NCBI GenBank assembly: GCA_948474755.1 | Contig: CAOLHI010001649.1 | Span: 248,001-312,000, forward strand | Origin: Ctenosaura bakeri | Taxonomy: Eukaryota; Chordata; Lepidosauria; Squamata; Iguanidae | DNA length: 64,000 nucleotides | Reading direction: 5' to 3' | Part shown: piece after piece, positions 12,568 through 23,509 of the stretch | How the letters are laid out: the number at the start of each line of letters is the position of its first letter | Numbering within the stretch: position 1 is the first letter of the stretch | Translations under genes and position numbers: made by a program | Notes under the pieces: model-generated | The model's input: only the letters and a program-made list of their open reading frames with translations | What the model was told of the DNA's origin: nothing | The model's database searches: none

Positions 12568-13121
12568 CCTCTTTCCTCCCTCTTCTGCATCTTCTATAAT
12601 CACATCTCCTTCTATGTTATTTTAAAAGCATCTACCCCAACTTGGGTTGAGACCACAGTGAGGACGATAGAGTTAATCCCCCCCCCAACTGCACTATCTT
12701 CTCAATGTAAATCTCAACACAAAGAGAAAGAAAGACAGAGGGAGAGAGCTCAAAGCTGCCATTTGCCCCATTAGGGAAAACCTCCAGGCACCAGAGTGAC
12801 TCCAGTGAAAGAATGTACTAATTATACCTGAGTAAAGGCTGCCTAAAAGAAATGAGGTTAGGGATGCAGAGGTTTGCATCAAGCCACTGTGATGTTCTTT
12901 TCTGCTGTCCAGGTAGAATTAGAACCCTCCTTCTGTTTGTAAGGAAGCTTAAATGCAGGCAATGAAACTGATGCCTAAGAATGATAATTGCTAGTTCAAA
13001 TACCAGCTAGTTTACATTAGGGTAATTAGAATCGCAATTGACCTTTCTATAAATATGGGGCTATACTTAATTTTAGCCAGGAGTTTTCAAAACATGACTT
13101 TAAATACCACTCATATTTTAT

Positions 13122-13122
<1 letters not shown>
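12568..13122. other. Unannotated stretch
   Basis: No recognised gene. A C9 run lies near 12679 and an AGA-rich tract at 12720-12750. Confidence 0.35.
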
Positions 13123-13157
<35 letters not shown>

Positions 13158-13242
13158 TCCTCCTCCTCCTCCTCCTCCTCCTCCTTCTTCTTCTTCTTCT
13201 TATTCTTCTTCTTATTCTTATTATTATTATTATTATTATTTT
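13123..13242 (+). repeat. Compound trinucleotide microsatellite
   Basis: Four phases run without a break: (GCT)n, (CCT)n, (CTT)n with interruptions, then (TTA)n. Adjacent units differ by one base, as if the array had been remodelled by successive substitutions and expansions. The polyalanine, polyproline and polyleucine frames it creates are artefacts. Confidence 0.95.
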
Positions 13243-13886
13243 GGAAGGGAAATTATTTTTATGGTAAACACAAAAGAATACATACTACACTGCAACCACT
13301 GCCCTAAACATTAATACAATGGAGGAGGAAAATATAAAGTGGAGCTGAATCATCCTCATTGGGACAATAGGAAGCCAGGTCTATGGTTGCTCACATGTGG
13401 CATTTTCAGAGATCTGCAAGGCTGGTTCCACCATTAGGTAGAGTAATGCGATTTCCTCAGGTTGCAGATGCTTAGGGACAGCAGTGACAGACTCCCTCCT
13501 GTTCTTCTAAGACCCCTAGACTCAGATAATATCTCTGAGCCACACAGTCCCCTAAGCCTTCCTGTCACTCTGTCCTATTGACAGAAACCTTTGTCCCATT
13601 GCCAGTGTTGGAACAAGATTTAAGTGTCAATCCACGCATTTTCAAGGTATGGAATAGACAGGGGCACTACCTTCTCTTTTGCTCCAGGTAGCAAGTATCT
13701 TGGGGTAGCCCTAGAGGTATTATATCTAGAGTTCCTCTGCCATTACCTTTCTCTCACTGAGAAATGATGCCAATCAGATTGTTCTAATAAGTCAGAACAT
13801 ACTAATTAAAACTCCATTATCCATAATAGCGCAACTAATCAGCAGTGGTTCATGTCAGATAGCATATCATTGGACCAATGATTCTG
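13243..13886. other. Mostly unannotated, with a diverged repeat fragment
   Basis: The segment 13421-13490 (GGCTGGTTCCACCATTAGG...CCTCAGGTTGCAGATGCT) matches an interspersed repeat seen diverged near 9060 and, on the other strand, near 37965-38005. The rest is unrecognised. Confidence 0.4.
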
Positions 13887-13983
13887 CTCCGGGTTTTAGT
13901 CTGAACTTAGGTGCTGAGCCTATTTTGCAAACAGGGTCCAACACTTTGAATAGCTGCTTCAGAGTTCAGACTAAAACCTGGAG
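13887..13983. mobile_element. Palindromic MITE, family C
   Basis: The 21-bp arms at 13887-13907 and 13963-13983 are complementary at 20 positions (core GGTTTTAGTCTGAACT). The centre contains GTGCTGAGCCTATTTTGCAAA. A second full copy is at 18941-19079 and a half copy at about 3885-3933. Confidence 0.7.
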
Positions 13984-14169
13984 TGTTTTCATGACCTCAC
14001 TTACCTGGGAGCAAGCAGCCACCACTGTCTCAGAGAGTCCATGATAAGGAGTACACACTGGCTAGCTACTATAAAAAGAGCTTCTCAGCACTGGCTCCTC
14101 ATTTATGGAAAATAGGGTGGAGAAAATATTCAAAAATATTTGTTAAAAAATCATTGCAAAATATGGCAA

Positions 14170-14350
14170 TTACCACACTAGACCGTTATAATGCCATTTT
14201 TCCCTTTTCAACATCCTATGTCCAACATCCCACTTTCAACATCCACTTTCAATATCCTCAAAGGCCCCTCCCTAAACTACAAACTCCAGGATTCTATAGG
14301 ATGTTGAAAGTGGAATAATAGTGCTATAACAGTCTAGTGTGGAAATAGCC
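14170..14350. mobile_element. Palindromic MITE, family A
   Basis: Arms CCACACTAGACCGTTATAATG and the complement of CTATAACAGTCTAGTGTGG flank a centre with CTCCAGGATTCTATAGG. It includes a short duplication of the TTTCAACATCC unit. Same family as 3934-4138 and 52577-52731. Confidence 0.7.
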
Positions 14351-15110
14351 TATGTTTCTTGAGTGTCAGGAAATCCTAGTAAGGAGAATCCTGGGCTCAC
14401 AGGAACATTTGCAGTTTGGGATTTATTTTGTGCAAAATTCAGACATGGCTTTTTCTTACACAGAAAAGAAAATACTGTCTATGAAGAAAACATGATTTCT
14501 TTTGAACGAAATTAGGATAATCCAGCATTTTTTGCACAGAAAATGCTGTTTTTCCACAGAGAAAACACTGTATTCTGTGCAAAAATAATGCATCCATTTC
14601 ATACAGAGTAAGTCCTGAACAGTGAACATTCTTCAAAAGCTGCAATTTTTGAAGACTTTCTCACAGTAGGAAGCAACTGATTATTCACTGCCCCCCACCT
14701 TTTTTTTGAGACTAAAATTAGCAAAATATCACATTCCTAATGGAAAGTCCTCTCAAAGAGGCAACTTGGCACTTACATTATGATATTTTCAGTACTTAGA
14801 AAAGACTTTTATCCGAAAAAACATTCCTAGGTATTTTAAGATCATTTAATGATCTTCAGCACTTTTAGCTCTAATCCACCAATGTAATTTTTTTTTAATT
14901 CTTATTATTTACTTACTTGTTTTGGACTGTAGTTGGCTCATTTTCTTTTAACTATTTTCTGTTAAAAAATTATTGCTGGCTACCCAGAGAGATTGTTAAT
15001 TGGGAAATATACACATTATGTGAATAAATGAAGATCCAGTCACTTGTATGAAGGAGGAGTGAGGATACAGCAACTAAGAAATGACTCTAAGGATGGAGAA
15101 TGTGTAACTG
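14351..15110. other. Unannotated stretch
   Basis: AT-rich sequence with imperfect TTTTTGCACAGAAAATG-type internal repeats near 14450-14600. No gene recognised. Confidence 0.35.
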
Positions 15111-15205
15111 ACCAGATGTTGTGGAACTGCAACTCCCAACAATCTTCACTAGCAGCTATGTTGGCTAAGGCTGATGAAAGGTTCAGACTAACAGCATCTG
15201 GAAGG
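15111..15205. repeat. Palindromic MITE, family D
   Basis: CCAGATGTTGTGGAACTGCA at one end mirrors the degenerate AACAGCATCTGG at the other, around ACTCCCAACA. Copies also lie near 19236 and 61748. Confidence 0.5.
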
Positions 15206-15719
15206 CTTCACATTTCTGCATTAAGCTAATATCATGCAGTTTCTTTCCCAACCCACTGTTGTCCTATTGGAGAGAAAACCGTTGGTACTACTCCATCCCA
15301 ATAATGTAGTGGAGCCAAAGCCTGCAAGGTTAAAACACTACAATATTTTGATTAGCAGATACAATGACCTCATCTATTGTCACTCTTAGGTTTACCAGTC
15401 CTCACAGTAGCTGAGAGTACTAGAGCATATTGTTTTCCTCCCTAAACCCCAGCAATTATGCTGGTATAACTTTTGAGTTATATTGAGAAGTTGTACTTTT
15501 TACATGCCTGTACAACGATGAATCAGTGCAAGCAATTTTGCGTATATCTGCAGCGCAACAAGTTTCACTCAGAATATAAGCATCAGTCCAGAATGGTCAC
15601 TGGCATAATTCCTGGAAATGTTCTGAACAGACTCTAGGCATAACAATTCTTGCTGTTATGCAATGTATTTTGGAAGGACTTGGTTCTGAGTGGACAATAA
15701 AGGGTATTATTTCAAGGGA
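15206..15719. other. Unannotated stretch
   Basis: No recognised gene or repeat up to the LTR boundary. Confidence 0.35.
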
Positions 15720-16439
15720 GAAACCCTATCCCAGGGTCTACAATTTTGATATGAAAATATGATTCTGTGTGCCAGAGAGGTCACCAGATGGACACGTAGG
15801 CAGCAATGGTCAAAGATTGAAAACCAGGTCAGGCCAGTAAAATCCCCCATCACGTAGCCCCAGGAAACCTCAAGATGTGTAAAGACACAATAAACAAAGT
15901 GTCCTCAGCCCCGAGATGCTGACTTGAGAGGATTAGTGTGCCTGCCCCAAGTTGAGCAAATATTCCATCAGGTGAGAACCATTTACAGGAAGTCACACCG
16001 GTCATCCCAGCAGACCGTTGCTCATCCATTGAGTGATCCCCTCCGCCCTCTCCGTGCTGAGCCCCACTTCTCTGTTCGGGAAAAACAGACCCGGACCAAG
16101 GACTTCAGGAAAAAGGTGTCAGTATCACCCCAGCTACACCCCAGCTACACCCCTTCAATATTCCCCTGTGCAGTTTCCTCTCTTTTGCTTCTTAATAGGT
16201 CTTGAGTGTGTGTGTGAGTGATTGTGTTGCTGCATGAGATTTTCCTTCAATAAAATCATTTATTGGACATTTTTGTTTGGTTTTGGCTTGGTCTGACCCC
16301 GTAAAATCTGGGTAAAAAGACCCCGCTAGGTTACCTGACCTCTCACATTGCTATTGCTTATGCTCTGGCAAGTTTCCATTCGCCATCACATGGAGCACAT
16401 TGAGGTGTCCCCCAAGGAACCCCAGAAATCAGGGTAACA
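15720..16439 (+). mobile_element. Solo LTR, subtype 2, internally deleted
   Basis: Collinear with the LTR at 11663 but about 190 bp shorter. Sequence between the CAGGAAGTCACACC segment and GGTCATCCCAGCAGACC is missing. The 5' tip (TGTTACTCCACTGG) is not recognisable, while the 3' end GGGTAACA is intact. AGGG just upstream (15715-15718) and downstream (16440-16443) may be the target duplication. AATAAA lies at 16249. Confidence 0.8.
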
Positions 16440-17730
16440 AGGGGCGTCATTTTTACAAATGAGGTCCTCCTGGTAGACAAGAAGACTGTTAGAACTGATT
16501 TGCTGATGGATCAGCACAACTGGCTGTCATTTTGGTCTCTTTTTCTAAGGGAGACTATAAGCACTGTCTTGTTCCCATTCTCTTCAGATTTTATTCCCTC
16601 AGGTTGGGAGACAGAAATGCACTTCTTTCCCTAAATAAAGTTGGATCCTTGATTCACCAGGCCTAATCTTCTAATTTCTCCTAGAGTAACTGGGAAAGGA
16701 AAGTTCCCTTCAATGCCTCCACTTCAGAATTAACTGTATGGCAAGATGTGGGACAAAGAACAAAATTAGATAACTTCTGGGGCAAAAGAATCACTGTAAG
16801 AGAGCCAAGACAAAACAGGATTGGGAAATCATCTATGAAAAGCTGAGATTCAAATAAAGTCAACAAGAACTGACACACCCATTTAGCAGGGATGGTATTT
16901 TGACTCACGTACTAAATTTATTATTTAAACATCCAAGGGAAAATATATTAGAACTGATTTGTATACTGCAAAATAAAAAAAATCCTTAAAAAGCTATGAC
17001 AAAACCTATACCACAATGTGAGACAACTTCAAACAGCATGTTTATAGGAAACTCAAAGCCAACACACCAAAAGTTTGATCCTGGTCAAACTAAAGTCTGC
17101 AAGCACAGGAGGAAAAGCATATTCCAAGTGCCTGACAGAACCAGTAGGAGGTTACTTTGAGCTTTGATTCTCTAGGGCAATGTAGGAGCGTTTGAGCACT
17201 GCTGGAATATATTATGGGACGGGAGCCATCACAGGAAGTACAAGTTAAAAAAAAATCAGTTCACACAAGTTTCCAGCCATGGGCTCTGTCTCCCCGTCTG
17301 ACTCTCTTGTTACCTGTAGGTGTCCCTGGGAAACCGAATTAAGTGCTGGGAAAGAAGGGCAGAGACATAAGAGGAAATAAATGATCAAACATCAAGCTTT
17401 AGGCCCAAATCTCAGCTGTCCTGCAACTTGTGTAGGCATTTAAAAGCTTTATAACATAGGGGTCATACATGATGAAAAAAAAACAAAAAACAAATCCATC
17501 CTGGAGAAACTTAATTCCATTTTGCGCATCTGTAATAAATGGTTACACAATCTTCCCTCCAGTTAAGAAAGTAAACCTGAAAAATTAGCAATGATCTGCA
17601 TGCTAGTTCATCTGCAGAGCTCTTTTGATTGTATACAGAAGTAGAAAATATAGGTCTAGCTACCAGAATTTGATGATTGCGTAAAAAAGGAGATTGCATG
17701 TGGATCTAGTTTAGCATCATTTCTAGACCA
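16440..17730. other. Unannotated stretch
   Basis: No gene or recognised repeat family. A-rich runs lie near 16973 and 17475. Confidence 0.35.
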
Positions 17731-18398
17731 GGGCCCTTACTGCACCATGCCTCAATAGCACATTGTTCCGTTTCATTTCCAACATTGCCATTTCTGTGAT
17801 GGTAATGGGTTCTAAACACTCTCTACTGCACCCTTTCAACTTAAGCAGATGAGTAGCATTACTGCCATCGGTGTTTCCTCCACACTGCAGTGTCATTGGT
17901 GTGTCCTTTCCCCTGCCCAACAGCTCATGATTGGTCTTTTTTTTTTTAAGCTGTACTAGCACAACAACATTGTGATGTCATGACATGCCTGTACACTATT
18001 TTGTTTTTGCACTATAACACTAAAAAATGTATTTTAAAAATTGAAAAATTTAACTCAAAGGAGAAATTTAAAACTAAACACAGAGGGGTGATAGATTTTG
18101 AACTTACCATGCCATGGGAGTTGCTGAGGGAGGGACAACCTGGGAATGCCCACACCATGCCCACTCCTGGATTGGTGATGACAGGAAGCTCTATCGAGCA
18201 CTATTGAGAAACTGCACTCACCTAGCTGATGGGATTGTGGCAGAAAAGGCGGCCATTATCGGGGCATTTCCAGCAATGAAAAAGGGCAGATTTCCAAAAC
18301 ATGGGAACCAAAGCAGCAATGTTGTGTGATAGCACAGGTCCTGGACAAGGAACAATGTGTTGCTTTGGTGGGATGACAACTTTGTGTGGTAAGGGCCC
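17731..18398. mobile_element. Harbinger-like nonautonomous element
   Basis: The termini GGGCCCTTACTGCACCATG and TTTGTGTGGTAAGGGCCC are inverted. The interior is single-copy in the window, with a T12 run near 17936. Its end style (GGNCC plus CT-rich) matches the group at 28192, 37237, 44086, 58058 and 60990. A target duplication is not evident. Confidence 0.55.
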
Positions 18399-18940
18399 AA
18401 GTCACATAATTTCCAGAAGGGTAAGACTTGGGAGGAATTGGCATGGTGGGGAGACACAAGAAAGGGCACAACAAACACAGATCTGTAAGTAAGCACTTGG
18501 CTGGTTTGTGTGTCTGGGGGCGGGGTAAGAACAGTTTTTCAGGCAGACGGAGAAGATTCGCTGAAGCTGGTTCATCCTTAAGGTTTCAAACAAAATGTGT
18601 GGACAGAAGTGCTAACCATTTTTGTGGGTTTACATGCAAAGTTGTACATGTGTTAGAAGTCATCATTACAGCCACCTGGGCTTCTCCACAAGGGCTAAAA
18701 CATCTCTGTAAAGGTGGGGAAAGTGGAAGCAGTAACATCAAAATTGGGGAAAGGAGCCTGAAGCCTAGAAGATATGGTCAGAGTTTGGTGCTGATGAGGC
18801 ACCTCATAACCTCACTATTGTACGTTGAGCTTTCATACAGCCTGGAACTCAGAAATAAAACTCTATAGGTGGGAAAGGAAGGTTGTTTTGTGTAGGAATA
18901 AAAGTAACTCATAGTAACTGGTGAATTTGAAATTAGTGAG
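18399..18940. other. Unannotated stretch
   Basis: An open frame of 146 codons (18428-18868, +) begins inside the neighbouring element and has no recognisable domain. I treat it as chance. Confidence 0.35.
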
Positions 18941-19079
18941 GTGGTGAATCTTCTATAGGTTTTTGTCCAAACTTTAAAAGAGCTGCCCAAGGTGCTGAAC
19001 CTATTTTGCAAATAGTATCCAGCACCTTGGATAGTTCATTTAAAATTCAGATTAAAACCGAGGGTAGATTCACCATTCC
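18941..19079. mobile_element. Palindromic MITE, family C
   Basis: The ends GGTGAATCTTCTATAGG and the complement of CGAGGGTAGATTCACC are near-complementary. The arms extend through the family core TTAGTCTGAAC with substitutions. Confidence 0.65.
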
Positions 19080-19235
19080 TACTGACATCAGAGCCAACAG
19101 TTGACACTGAAAGCAACTTTACTTTTTCAGACAAGGAGGTAACGGCAGTGGCTTGTCCTCCACATTGCCCAATATTTTCAGCCTGTACCTTTAGAGCTGA
19201 CTGCCAGATGGCTGTTGCATTAAAACAGAAATAGG

Positions 19236-19337
19236 GAACATGTGTCCTTGCAGCTGTGGGACTGCAATTCTCATCATTCATTACCTTTGCCATATGGGAG
19301 TTGCAGTCCAATATCTGAAGGGCCATGTGTTTCTCAA
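19236..19337. repeat. Palindromic MITE, family D
   Basis: GTGGGACTGCAATTCTCATC mirrors ATATGGGAGTTGCAGTCC. This is the centre of the squamate palindromic family also seen at 15111. Confidence 0.5.
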
Positions 19338-19384
19338 ATCTGCATTAAAAGAATCAAGATATCCAATTGACTGACTGATTGATT

Positions 19385-19665
19385 GGACTGATAGCATTTA
19401 TATATCATTGTTTAGCCCAATAGGGTCTCTGAGCCATTGTACAATGGATAAAAACATTTAAAACTTTGCATAGGTTAAAAATAAAAATTAAATATATGCC
19501 TTAAAAAATAGTTTAAAACCAGGCAGTTAAAACAGCCGGCACATTCAGAAGGACCAAAGGCCTTGTGGAACGGCATCACTTTAGCTGACCACCAGATGCT
19601 CAGAAGAGGTGGTGTCAGCTTCACTTCCTTTGGCAGGGAGTTCCTCAGTTGGGGTGCTGTCATGT
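19385..19665 (-). mobile_element. LINE 3' remnant (L2/CR1-like)
   Basis: The - strand carries a short frame whose start resembles the C-terminal APxLRNSLPxEV motif of L2/CR1 ORF2. It is followed by a degenerate FHKAFG segment and then a 3' tail (complement of ATTTATATATCATTGTTTAGCCC). Heavily decayed, no functional frame. Confidence 0.5.
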
Positions 19666-20746
19666 GTACATGTCAATCAGCTACACTTTAACATTTGTAT
19701 TAAAAGGTATAGGGATGGAATGAGGCCATTCTGGAGAGGGTAAGATTACTGGGCGGCCAGCCAATCAGGGCTTCCACAGGCTGTCTGCCCTGCCCTACCA
19801 TCCCTCCCATGGAAGATGGTAGAACTCTTAATGAGGAAAATGGCTGCTGTACTCCTTCTGTTCTAGCAGCTCCACTTGCACTCCGCCAATGAAAAGAGGT
19901 GGGGGCAACACACATCCTGACTACTGACCACTGGAACAAAAGCACTATGGAAGGGTCCAGAAAGGATCCAAGATCCAGAGTGCTACTTCAAGCCATAGTC
20001 AAGGACCAAGGCATGTGCAGTAAAGATATTTTTAATTCACTCATTCCCCTCCCCCAAACATAAAGACTCCCATGCCATATCACACAATGCTTTCAAAAGT
20101 CTCCTCTGTTTCAAAAGCAGCTTGCAGTGTAGCGCGGGAAGGGGTGGTTGTTCTTGTTTGAGAAACAGAAGCACAAAGACCCCATGGGGGGACCTGCAGA
20201 ACTAGTTGTGCCATTGTTTGGATCCTGGCCAGAAACTTCACAGATGCTCTGTAGGATATTTCATTGCCAAGTGTTTTGAGTTTTCAACATGAAAAATGTT
20301 CCCTAATGTGAGCTGTATTATTTGTTTCTTGCAGAGGATATTAACATTTCAATACTTCAGCAAGCTGCATATACAGCTGAAGAGAGTAAATATGATTGCC
20401 TCTTTTAAAATGTCACCTTTTTGCCTAGCACAGAGAGATGGTCTATGTGATTCCAGTGGTGGTTAAAAACAGAGCTGAAACTAAAAACACAAACTTTATA
20501 CTTAGCTATGTGGGTCTTAATCTGGGGTGGAATGGCTTTTCAGGTAGAATACTATCATGTGCTTTCAAGGGACTAAGCCCCATTGAATTTAGTGGGTTTG
20601 CTTCTAAGTAGACAGTTATAGGATTGCACTTGTAGATCCATGCAGGCAGATTTGGCACCTAGTTGGAAACAACTAAGGAAATGTTTATCTACATGCCTCT
20701 AAAAAAAACAAACCCACAATTGAATTGTTTCCCATCCAATCATTTA
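19666..20746. other. Unannotated stretch with one diverged repeat
   Basis: At about 20565-20637 is a widespread short repeat (TAAGCCCCATTGAATTTAGTGG...TAGGATTGCA). No gene recognised in the rest. Confidence 0.4.
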
Positions 20747-21117
20747 CAGTCAGCCCTCCACATTTGTGGGTTTCACTTTTGCGGATTTGATTATTCACAG
20801 ATTATTTGCTGTCACCCCTGTTGCCTCCCTATGCCATTTTCAATAGGGACTGCAAGCCTCGTGAAACTGAGAAACTGCAAACAAGTCTTACACGTCTCTA
20901 TTAAAAATGGTGTGTGGCAGCAGTGAAGGTGGCCACCCACTTCTGCCTTGTGAAGGAACCTTGATGCCTCAAAGGAATCCACGGTGGATTGAATATGATG
21001 ATCATACTTTTCTGTGTGTGTTAAATATGGTTTGGGAAGGCCTAGAGTTATTCACATTTTTTTCACTTTCACAGGGGTCCTGTGCCCCTAACCCTAGTGA
21101 ATGTGGAAGGATGACTG
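20747..21117. mobile_element. Tigger/pogo-like nonautonomous DNA transposon
   Basis: The element starts CAGTCAGCCCTCCACATT and ends with the complement of CAGTCATCCTTCCACATT. It is flanked by TA on both sides (20745-20746 and 21118-21119). TA duplication and CAGT-type termini fit the Tc1/mariner-pogo group. There is no transposase and the length is 371 bp. Confidence 0.75.
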
Positions 21118-21255
21118 TATAGCTGTTCATTTGTCATGTATTAATGCTATTAATGCAGCAGGTTATTTGGAAGAGGAAACATAGGGATGTTGCCTGCATC
21201 AATATAAATTTTATTTCAAACAAAATCAAGTCAAAACAGACACATACACACACAC

Positions 21256-21395
21256 AGTGTGGTTGGTTCTACTGGTTATATTGATATTTACACACATTCA
21301 GTATGGTTGGGTCTATTGGTTGCATGAATACATATATACATAGTCAGTTTGGTTGAGTCTATTGGTTAAAGTAATCAGGTAGATCACTGTTGGAG
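21256..21395 (+). repeat. Imperfect ~45-bp tandem repeat, about three units
   Basis: Three diverged units share (C)AGTxTGGTTGxxTCTAyTGGTT, each followed by a TATA/ACACA-rich filler. Confidence 0.6.
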
Positions 21396-21882
21396 TGGGA
21401 GAAGACAATGTTCTAAAGTTGATAAGAAACATTTAGAAGTTATATTTTGGGAAGGAGGTAAAGTTTCAAGACTTGAAAGCTGTCATACGACATATTCAAG
21501 CCTTTGTCAACTTGGAGCCTTCAAAACATATTAGATGACAACCCTATCACCTTCAGCCAGCACTGGTAAAGCTGGCTGAGGATGATTGTAGCTGCAGTCA
21601 AACACATCTGGAAAGTGCCCAGTTGTGGAAACTGAAATGTTATCAGGTATTGGTTTATCAGTCAACATTTAGTATTTAGGCATTGTCTTCTGCCTAAAAA
21701 AAAGCCCACACACTTTTCACTAACATAGGTCTTCAACACTGTAGCAAAGGAAGTTTCCCAGTACTGCTTTTTTACATGAGCAGGGTGAATGTACACAGCT
21801 AATGCAGAGACAGAGAGCTATACAGCTTCTAGGAAAGTTCTTCCACAATATAGTATACCGCCTCCCAAAGTGAGGAGGTCAT
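21396..21882. other. Unannotated stretch
   Basis: No gene or recognised repeat before the LTR. Confidence 0.35.
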
Positions 21883-22745
21883 TGTTACCCTACTGACATA
21901 CTCTATCCCAAGGACTATAAATTTGATATCAGATATGCCCACCATGCCAGAGAGGTTGCCCAGATGGGCACATAGGCAAAAAGGTTGAACAATCAAAAAC
22001 AGGTTAAGACCAGAAAAATCTCCAGTCACGTAGCCCAAGGAGACCTCAGGCAATACACATCTACATAGACAAAGGGTCCTCAGCCAAGGGTAGCCAGCTT
22101 GAGAGGATTAGCGTGTTTTCCCCAGATTGAGCAATTTTGACTCTGGAAAAACCCTGCTTGATTGCAACCGTACCTGACTGCAACCCACTTGCCATCGTAT
22201 GGCATTCCTTCCTTTGTTCTGACCATTGTTCTTCCTGGGAGAGGACCTGCCCTTGAGGTACATTCTGCCCTATAAGTAGTCTTCGTTTTTGAGGGTCTCT
22301 TTGGAGAACTCCCTGCCATGCTAGCAGACCGGCACTCTGATAGTTGAGTGATCCCCTCAGCCGTCTGTTTGCTGAACTCCATTCTTCTCGCTGCTTCCCA
22401 GACCGAAGACTTCAGGATAGGTGCAGTATCACCACCTATACAATCCCTTTGCTATATCCCCTATCCATTTTTCACCTCTTTCCCTTCTCAATAGGCCTTG
22501 TGTGTGTGAGAGAGAGAGTGAGTGTATTCGTGCATGAGAATATTTTCATTCAATAAAATCCATTTATTCGATACCTTTGTCAGGCTTTTTGGCTTGGACT
22601 GACCCCGTAAAGTTGGGTAAAAGATCTTTTTGGGTTACCCTACCCCTCGTTTTGCTATTGCCAGTGCTCTGCTAATTTCCCCTACCTTTATAACTTGGAG
22701 CAAATTGAAGTGTCCCCCACGAGACCTCCAGAAGTCAGGGTAACA
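21883..22745 (+). mobile_element. Solo LTR, subtype 3
   Basis: An 863-bp LTR with perfect 9-bp inverted ends (TGTTACCCT / AGGGTAACA region) and a TCAT target duplication (21879-21882 and 22746-22749). TATAAG lies at 22271 and AATAAA at 22552. It is related along most of its length to the LTRs at 11663 and 15720, with a distinct central segment. No viral genes adjoin. Confidence 0.87.
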
Positions 22746-22937
22746 TCATCAGCGCTCAATCTACTCTACCAACTGTGATGAGCAGAGCCAACACCAATTA
22801 TTTTGCTGACTATGGTGGGGCAAAAAATGGTGTCTTCTTTCTTCCCAGTCTTGCATAACACACAAACTTGCATAGCACCCCAAGCCAACCATGTTATTTT
22901 GGCACATGAGGCAGAATACCGGTTCTCCCTTACCTAG

Positions 22938-23045
22938 GGCCCTTTCACACTATGCAGTTGCAATACTATGATAGCTTAAACTGCCATGGTTCCATCCCAT
23001 GGAATCCTGAGATTTGCAGTTTAGGGAGAGGCATTTAGAAGTCTC
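22938..23045. mobile_element. MITE half copy, family E
   Basis: GGGCCCTTTCACACTATGCAG followed by TCCCATGGAATCCTGAGATTTGCAG. This is the left half of the element seen complete at 27484-27632; the right arm is missing. Confidence 0.5.
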
Positions 23046-23059
23046 ATCCAGGTAGCCCA

Positions 23060-23430
23060 TATCCTCTAATATTTCATCGACACACCAGGATATGAGTAGC
23101 CAAGCAACATCAGAGTATGGTCAAAATGGCAAAAGTTATTAAGGAAGAAGAATACACAACCAAGGAGAGGCAGTCTACTTTTGCCTGAGGATATCAGGAA
23201 GTGTGAGACTTTCTCCTCTTTCTCCCTGCTTATTTATTTGAATGCAAATTACTTTTGCACTTTGAATTCAGTTTCAGCAACTGAAGCAAGCTGAGGACAA
23301 AGAGGGAGGAAGAAAGTGGGAGGAAGATAGAGAAAATGGGACATTTTATAAGCAGCTGAAAAAGTGGGATGACAGTGGATTAATCAGGACAAGCCCTGCC
23401 AAACTAGGACAGTTGGAGGTTAAGAGAGTT
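23060..23430 (-). repeat. Interspersed repeat family F, copy 1
   Basis: The same ~230-370 bp sequence occurs inverted or direct at 25690-26030 (-), 28846-29075 (+) and 37010-37235 (+). Its core in + orientation of the last two is CATCCCACTTTTTCAGCTGC followed by TTTTAAAATGT and CAGTTGCTGCAAACTGAGTTC. No coding frame, terminal repeats or tail recognised. Confidence 0.7.
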
Positions 23431-23444
23431 TCAGTGTCTCACCA

Positions 23445-23509
23445 AACTGCATACCAGAATTTCATAAACTGCATTCAGAATTTCATAAACTGCATTCAGA
23501 ATTTCATAA
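23445..23509 (+). repeat. 21-bp tandem repeat, three units
   Basis: Unit AAACTGCATTCAGAATTTCAT is repeated three times; the first unit has ACC for TTC. Confidence 0.85.

Noticed and set aside
13055..13314. Polyleucine and polyalanine/polyproline open frames
   Set aside because: They are translations of the trinucleotide microsatellite and have no flanking coding signal.
18428..18868. 146-codon open frame on the + strand
   Set aside because: No domain; overlaps the junction between a MITE and unique DNA.
9149..22745. A complete provirus bounded by two of the LTRs
   Set aside because: Three of the LTRs have their own 4-bp duplications and the sequence between them holds no gag, pol or env-like frame.
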